Assembly (NCBI GenBank): GCA_963921825.1
Contig: OY997591.1
Location: forward strand, 36,415,825 to 36,479,824
Direction of reading: 5' to 3'
From: Erodium maritimum
Taxonomy: Eukaryota > Streptophyta > Magnoliopsida > Geraniales > Geraniaceae
Length of the DNA: 64,000 nucleotides
Part shown: one piece after another, positions 59,040 to 64,000 of the stretch
Position numbering within the stretch: position 1 is the first letter of the stretch
How the letters are laid out: every line of letters begins with the position of its first letter
Notes under the pieces: model-generated
Databases searched by the model: none
Seen by the model: only the letters and a program-made list of their open reading frames with translations
Told to the model about the DNA's origin: nothing
Translations under genes and position numbers: made by a program

Positions 59040-60463
59040 ATTACCAATAAGTTCAAGAACGCACGTAGAATGAAGATAACACTAAAGAAACGATGATCGA
59101 CTTGAGTCTCAAAGATGCCTACGCATCCAATTCGAATCAAAGCCACGTATTTCTTCTTCAGATGACTCAAGAACACAAATAGAGAGAATTTTCTCTTGTT
59201 GACCGAAATTTACAGCGAAGGGAGAGAGAGTTGTGTTCCTATTCTTGTCTTGTGTTTTTTATATGAATAAGATGACTTAAACCATCAAAATAATCAACAA
59301 ACATCAAGGAAAAGTAAGGTGTGAAGTATGGTGTAAACTAGGACAAGTATGGTGCTAAGTATGGCTAGACAAGATGGGGTTAGGTGGTGAATCACCAACA
59401 CCTTAATCCTTGTCTTGCTTACTTAGTACTAATTAATCAAGACTTGATTAATTAGTTTCATGGGCTTTGGTTGCATGGGTCTTTCATGGGCCTCTTGGAA
59501 TATGGCTCATGGCCCTTCCCAACGAGGTCCCGTGACATGCTCATCGTTCCCAAGCCTTCCATACCGGAAATGTCCAACATTATTCAACGTGACCCTTAGG
59601 TTTAAGCATGCATGTAGAACAACGTAAAAACCCATTTTACTTGATCCTACATGAGTGGCAAGTAACGAGACTTTAGTATTTCCTAACACTGCATCACGAA
59701 TCGACCCAGTCGATTCTAACCTTTTTGTCGTCCATATCATTATCCTTTTATCACTGATATCCCGATTGAAATAAGGCATAGAGTCGTCATCTTTATTATT
59801 CTCAATCACTGTTCCTTGATATGTGAGATGATTGAAAATATGATACTTAAAATCATGTGCATGGACATGTTATTCTTTCAGTTACTCTCGATCAAGAGGT
59901 CGAGAACCGATATCTTTCCCATACCGCAGTATGAGGGATAAATCCCTTAGCCGTCTTTCATGTCACTCATGGATTCCATCCCTGAGCCAATCTTGCCGTT
60001 ATGGAAGCCGTGTTACGGACAACGTTAGGCTCAGGTCAAACATAGTTGTTGACTGCATATCGATCACAAAGACTCCTCGGTCTAAGGATACATGACAAGC
60101 TACGACACTGAATATGTTCATGACTCAATCTATGGCACATATTCAGCGTGAGTCGTCCAATATCATGTCCCACATGATATCTATGATCAGACTCCGGATT
60201 CCCATTCCAATGACTAGCAAAACGTAGGCCATTAAGAGCCATCTTTCATACTAGTCGCTTCTAGTGAAGCTTTGTTGACTAGGGACCCATCGAGTGTGAT
60301 CAATCTCGATCTATGGTTCTATTCGCATGGTGGGCATAAATCAGAACGCACATCGATATATTACTGGACCACATAAGTAATATAACGGCGCTTTAATTAT
60401 ACTGCTAATGATGCTATATATATTTGGACATTTTTTATTGAACTACAGGCACTAACACTAACA
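59040..60463 (-). mobile_element. Diverged copia LTR fragment
   Basis: It matches the copia LTR from the TTCTTACCA region to its right end (GGCACTAACACTAACA at 60463), but it is more diverged than the other copies and lacks the left end. It is broken and has no target duplication. It adjoins a LINE ORF1 fossil on its right. Confidence 0.85.
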
Positions 60464-60469
60464 CTTATA

Positions 60470-61500
60470 GCCCCCCACTGCTGCACTTGTCACCTTTCCT
60501 ACCTTAGAGGAGCCTTCATATTCCTCCTCCCCTTCTTCCCTCATTGGTCTCTATCTTCGCGCAGATATTGAGGTATTGGTCCAGAACGTTGGTGGGAAAT
60601 TCGGGATGACTGGCCATGGTCCCTAGCATCGTGTTGTCCCTCTACCTGCTCCCATTCGTTCCTTCTTCCTTGCCTTCTCGCCTTACTTGGAGTCTTCGGA
60701 TCGAACCTCTAGGTTTTATGCCCCGAGGAACCCCCTAGATAATACCATTTTATTCCCGGGACAGGCTTCCCATGTGTTGATCGTACCAGGGCCGATTGAG
60801 GCTCTGTTGGTGATCTCAAGGAGGGACCCCAACCCCCCCCCCCCCCCCCCTCCCATCTATTATACATGTTGTAGAAAGGTGACCAAATCAACTACAACCA
60901 AAGAAATGGTTGGGAAGTCTCTCATACGAAATATGAAACATTGTACGTACCTGAGAGTCCGAGAGTCTGAGCCATAGCTGGCTCTGCAGAGAAATCCAAA
61001 TGTCGAGCCTGACCCTCATTGTCATGAAGTCCCCCCAGCACATCCCATTTTCGTCATCATCCACAGCTTGACAGATTCCTAGGGCACTTCCCAGTCAGAA
61101 ACCAACTCCTCTGTTCTAAGCCTTAACATGTAGGTTCGAGATTCTCGCCCAGACCAAAAAGTGGCCCGAGGTCTGCAAATAGAACTAGAGAATTACGAAA
61201 CTCCCAATGCTCCCCCGCTAGGACCCGTGCTCGTTCCTTGACATTTCTGAATAAGAAATCAACCATTCTCTTCTTCAATAATCTGGCTTCCACATTTCGA
61301 ATTTCCCGTTTATCCTATAGCCAGTCCACCAGCGTCTTCTAGAAAAAAGCTCGTGTGGACAAGACTTTCGCAGCTAAGGAAAACGAAAAGTTCGGCCCTC
61401 TCCCATAAACCTCTAACAGTGGAACCACTACCTCCTTAATGCATAAAGTCCATATCTGGGATCCCAAGGCTCCCATCCCTGCTTGTTTCTCCCCACTACA
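60470..61500 (-). pseudogene. L1-type LINE ORF1 fossil
   Basis: On the minus strand, about 61340-61180 gives LKKRMVDFLFRNVKERARVL followed by GEHWEFRNSLVLFADL, a DUF4283-like domain of plant L1 ORF1. About 61030-60970 gives FMTMRVRLDIW, and about 60945-60870 gives YERLPNHFFGCS and FGHL, matching the linker and CCHC knuckle (normally YERLPxFCxxCGxxGH). Stops and frame changes interrupt it. The rest down to 60470 is the poorly conserved C-terminal part, with a run of about 18 C (G on the coding strand) at 60833-60850. No ORF2 is seen. Confidence 0.6.
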
Positions 61501-62206
61501 TACTATAGTTGCCATTCAGACTTAGGAATCTACCCCCTCTAGTTCAGTTCCTATCTACCCTTGGGTTCATGGTGCTCTAGTTCAAAAAGCCACCCCCATC
61601 AAGACCGTTAGCAGGCCTGTCAGCGCAGTCCGTGTACCGGTCCATGTCTCCTTTTCTCTGGGGCCCAAGGTTCAGCCGGTCCAGACCCAAGATTACAGCC
61701 AAAGGCCCCTCGTCGTCGGACCTGTCAGCCCAGCCCGGGTTTCGGCCCACACCCACTCATCTCTGGAGGCAGCGTGGCTAGCGTGGCGATAATTCTTGAC
61801 CTACGGTTCTGCTTGAAGCAGTTGCGGGGCCCGATACCTGTATTTCACACGCAAACTTTGGTATGTCAAGTTCAAAGAACAATATTAATGTTTTGAACCA
61901 ATCGTTCATATTTGTTCACGTACATCGAGATAACCAACCTCGATCACATTTAAGGTCAACGATACACAGTACAACATTCCTTACTACTTAACTAACAGAA
62001 TTTACCCACCGGGGTCGTGCTTTATTAAGTCTATCCCTACACCACACTATCGAGGCACATGTTATACGCAAAGAAATAGGAGGTTGGAAGAAAAGATGTT
62101 GAGAAGGAATTCGGGATCCTACAAGCCCATTTTCATATCATCAGTAGGCTTGCTCGAGGTTTGGACGATAGGAAATTGTCTATGATCATACGGGCGTGCA
62201 TCATTA
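61500..62206. other. Unassigned, possibly LINE 5' region
   Basis: At 61610-61765 two imperfect copies of a segment of about 110 bp beginning CCTGTCAGCSCAGYCCG are seen. The remaining bases to the copia LTR at 62207 show no gene. Confidence 0.25.
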
Positions 62207-62423
62207 TGTTGGGTCTCAAGGTAGGGTTGGAGATGAACCAACTTGCACCGGAAAATCAATGAAAACCAAGTGACAATTAAAACCATGAAACAACTAACAG
62301 AGAGCGGATTCACAAGAGAAAAATTCAGCACTATTTCTTACCAAAACAAGAACACCGGGTAATGAATGATTGTCTTTAGTCTCCAAGACGCCTACGTATG
62401 CACATGGGAATCAAATCCACGTA
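62207..62423 (-). mobile_element. Copia LTR end, interrupted by a Ty3/gypsy LTR
   Basis: It begins TGTTGGGTCTCAAGG, the left end of the copia LTR, and follows the family sequence to AATCAAATCCACGTA, where the Ty3/gypsy LTR begins. The rest of the copia LTR should lie beyond the inserted element, outside the window. Confidence 0.85.
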
Positions 62424-64000
62424 TGTAAGAACCGCTCCCGGTCAACGCCAGTCAAATCGACGGAAAAACAGAAAAATTTTAAAATTTGGGACATACACCT
62501 AAATGAACCTAAATTTGACCCCGAGTGTCATGTCGGACTTAAGTTGACCCCGATATCGACAAAAGTGAGTTCTGGGGGACTCAGGGCAACTTTTTGACCA
62601 ATTTTAGAAAGGTTGACTTTTTGCCGGAAAAGTCAACTGAGCGACATTTTGGTCCGTTCGAGGCCCGTTTGGAATCCAAAAAGCTTAGACATCGTTACAT
62701 CGGTCTTAGTTGGGCCGTTTCCTTGTACAGTGTGAAATTTCGTAATTTCTTGGAAAATGGGCCCGTTCGGGACCCGAGACGGCCGAATTTCGCGAATCTG
62801 ACTGAAAAATATCTAGGAAGATATCTTTCTAAAAGGTGGGACCCACTTGACACTTGTCACACATTTGGTGGTTGGTTTTTAAAATAAAGAAAAAGAGAGG
62901 AGAATGGTAGTTCTATAAATTGGAAAAAGGTGTGTTGTTTTAAAACAAAATGAAAAGGAGGAGTGATGTCTCGGCAATTTCAGAAAAGAAAGAGAGGGAA
63001 GAGAGAGAAAGTGGAGAGAAGAAGAAGAAGAAGGAAAAAGAGAGGAAGAGGTGTGTTTTCCCGACGATCCGACCGACGGATTGTCTCAATTCTTGCGTAT
63101 TCGTCATCCCCTCGTCATTCCCTACGGTGAGAACCCAATATTTTATCGTTTTGGTACATTTGAATTTTAGGGTTTGAGTTTAAACGGTTTGATTAAGGTT
63201 GGGTTTTGTTTAAGATTTGTTTAAAGATGAATGGTTGAGGTTTGGGGTTCGTTAGGAGCGTTTTGGGGCGAAAAAATTTTTTTCCATTGTGACCGTGTGG
63301 GGCCCACTTGCCCGGGCCTCGGGTTTTTTGTGTTCGGGTGGTTTTGGACGATCCCCGAATCAATAATTCACACCCGGAACGAATTATGGAATTAAATTGT
63401 GAAAGTTGGAAATTTCGGGTTTAGACACTTTAAACGCGAATTAAATCGCTCGGAAGTCGGAAATTGATTCCGTCGATTGCATTGGAACCCTTGAATTATT
63501 CTAAGATCGTAGAAACGAAAACGGGAATTTTCGGAGCCCCGGAAGGGCGTTTTTCCAATCCCGGGCAGATTGGCCGAGTCGGGCGAATCGGGCCTTTCCG
63601 GGCCCATTATTGACAATGTCAAGTAATTGGGACGTTTGGGAGTGATCGACATTGTCGGGGTTGTGTTTGGGCGTCAAATTCATTAAATTCGGGTTTCACC
63701 TGCTTACTCAAAAAGTGTTTTAATTTGTGATCTTGTTAGATCGTGCCGCCAACCGCGGAAAGAGGAGGCTAAGCGGGTGACTGTGAGCGCGAAGGAGCTT
63801 GAGCGTGGATAATTGGAAAGCGTTACGAGGTAGGGAAAAGTAGCCGGATCTCGGCCTTGACTAGGGAAAGTTAACGGTAGAAATGCATGTGACACTTGGG
63901 TGTCGTAGGATCAGTAAAATTGTCGAACATTAGAAATGCAGGCGACACTTAGTGGTGTCGTAGGATACGTGAACGTATCGAACATTAGAAATGCATGCGA
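62424..64000 (+). mobile_element. Ty3/gypsy LTR, runs off the window
   Basis: It starts TGTAAGAACCGCTCCCGG and follows the LTR at 2210-5603 (blocks AATTTTCGGAGCCCCGGAAG and GATCGACATTGTCGGGGTT). It is closer to that LTR than to the 39-51 kb family, but diverged from it. The extent and state of the element are not visible. Confidence 0.88.

Noticed and set aside
60833-60850. Run of about 18 C
   Set aside because: Most likely a simple homopolymer in decayed LINE DNA, and its exact length may be a sequencing artefact.

Overview
This window is nuclear DNA from a flowering plant, and most of it is repetitive. The evidence is Ty3/gypsy chromovirus and Ty1/copia LTR elements with tRNA-Met primer sites, a Mutator-like transposase with a SWIM finger, a plant L1-type LINE ORF1 (DUF4283 plus zinc knuckle), a GRF zinc-finger gene, GT-AG introns and plant-type TATA/leader/ATG starts. 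I cannot name the species. I see no rRNA or tRNA gene, no CRISPR array and no bacterial-type operon.

Layout. 1-5603 is a decayed Ty3/gypsy remnant ending in a 3.4-kb LTR. 5604-7515 is the 5' part of a multi-exon minus-strand gene whose 3' exons are cut off by that LTR. 8433-16866 is a Ty1/copia element on the minus strand, with two 1,688-bp LTRs and a perfect 5-bp target duplication. 16867-22560 is a string of small genes (an orphan 115-aa gene, a GRF zinc-finger gene, a proline-rich/acidic gene, a long inverted-repeat transcription unit) with copies of one repeat monomer between them. 22593-36185 is a 13.6-kb tandem array of that about 487-bp monomer, organised for 8 kb into a three-monomer, 1,461-bp higher-order repeat. 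36186-38918 is a copia 5' fragment that cuts into the first exon of a small host gene. 39261-51049 is a young 11.8-kb Tekay/Del-like Ty3/gypsy element, sitting inside one more copy of the monomer. 51050-53350 holds two more small genes. 53735-56470 is a decayed Mutator-like element. 56470-62206 carries copia LTR remnants, including a solo LTR with target duplication, and a LINE ORF1 fossil. 62207-64000 is a copia LTR interrupted by a Ty3/gypsy LTR that runs off the window.

The most interesting part is the 17-53 kb segment once the LTR elements are set aside. Five small transcription units each have one or more copies of the same monomer within roughly 50-550 bp of their 5' side, and at one place the monomer has grown into a large higher-order array. 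One unit is a long inverted duplication that should transcribe as a hairpin of about 165-bp arms, with its own TATA box and a probable intron. A repeat-linked family of small, lineage-specific genes, or a hairpin-RNA locus fed by the array, would fit, but this is inference. No homology search, expression data or small-RNA data were available.
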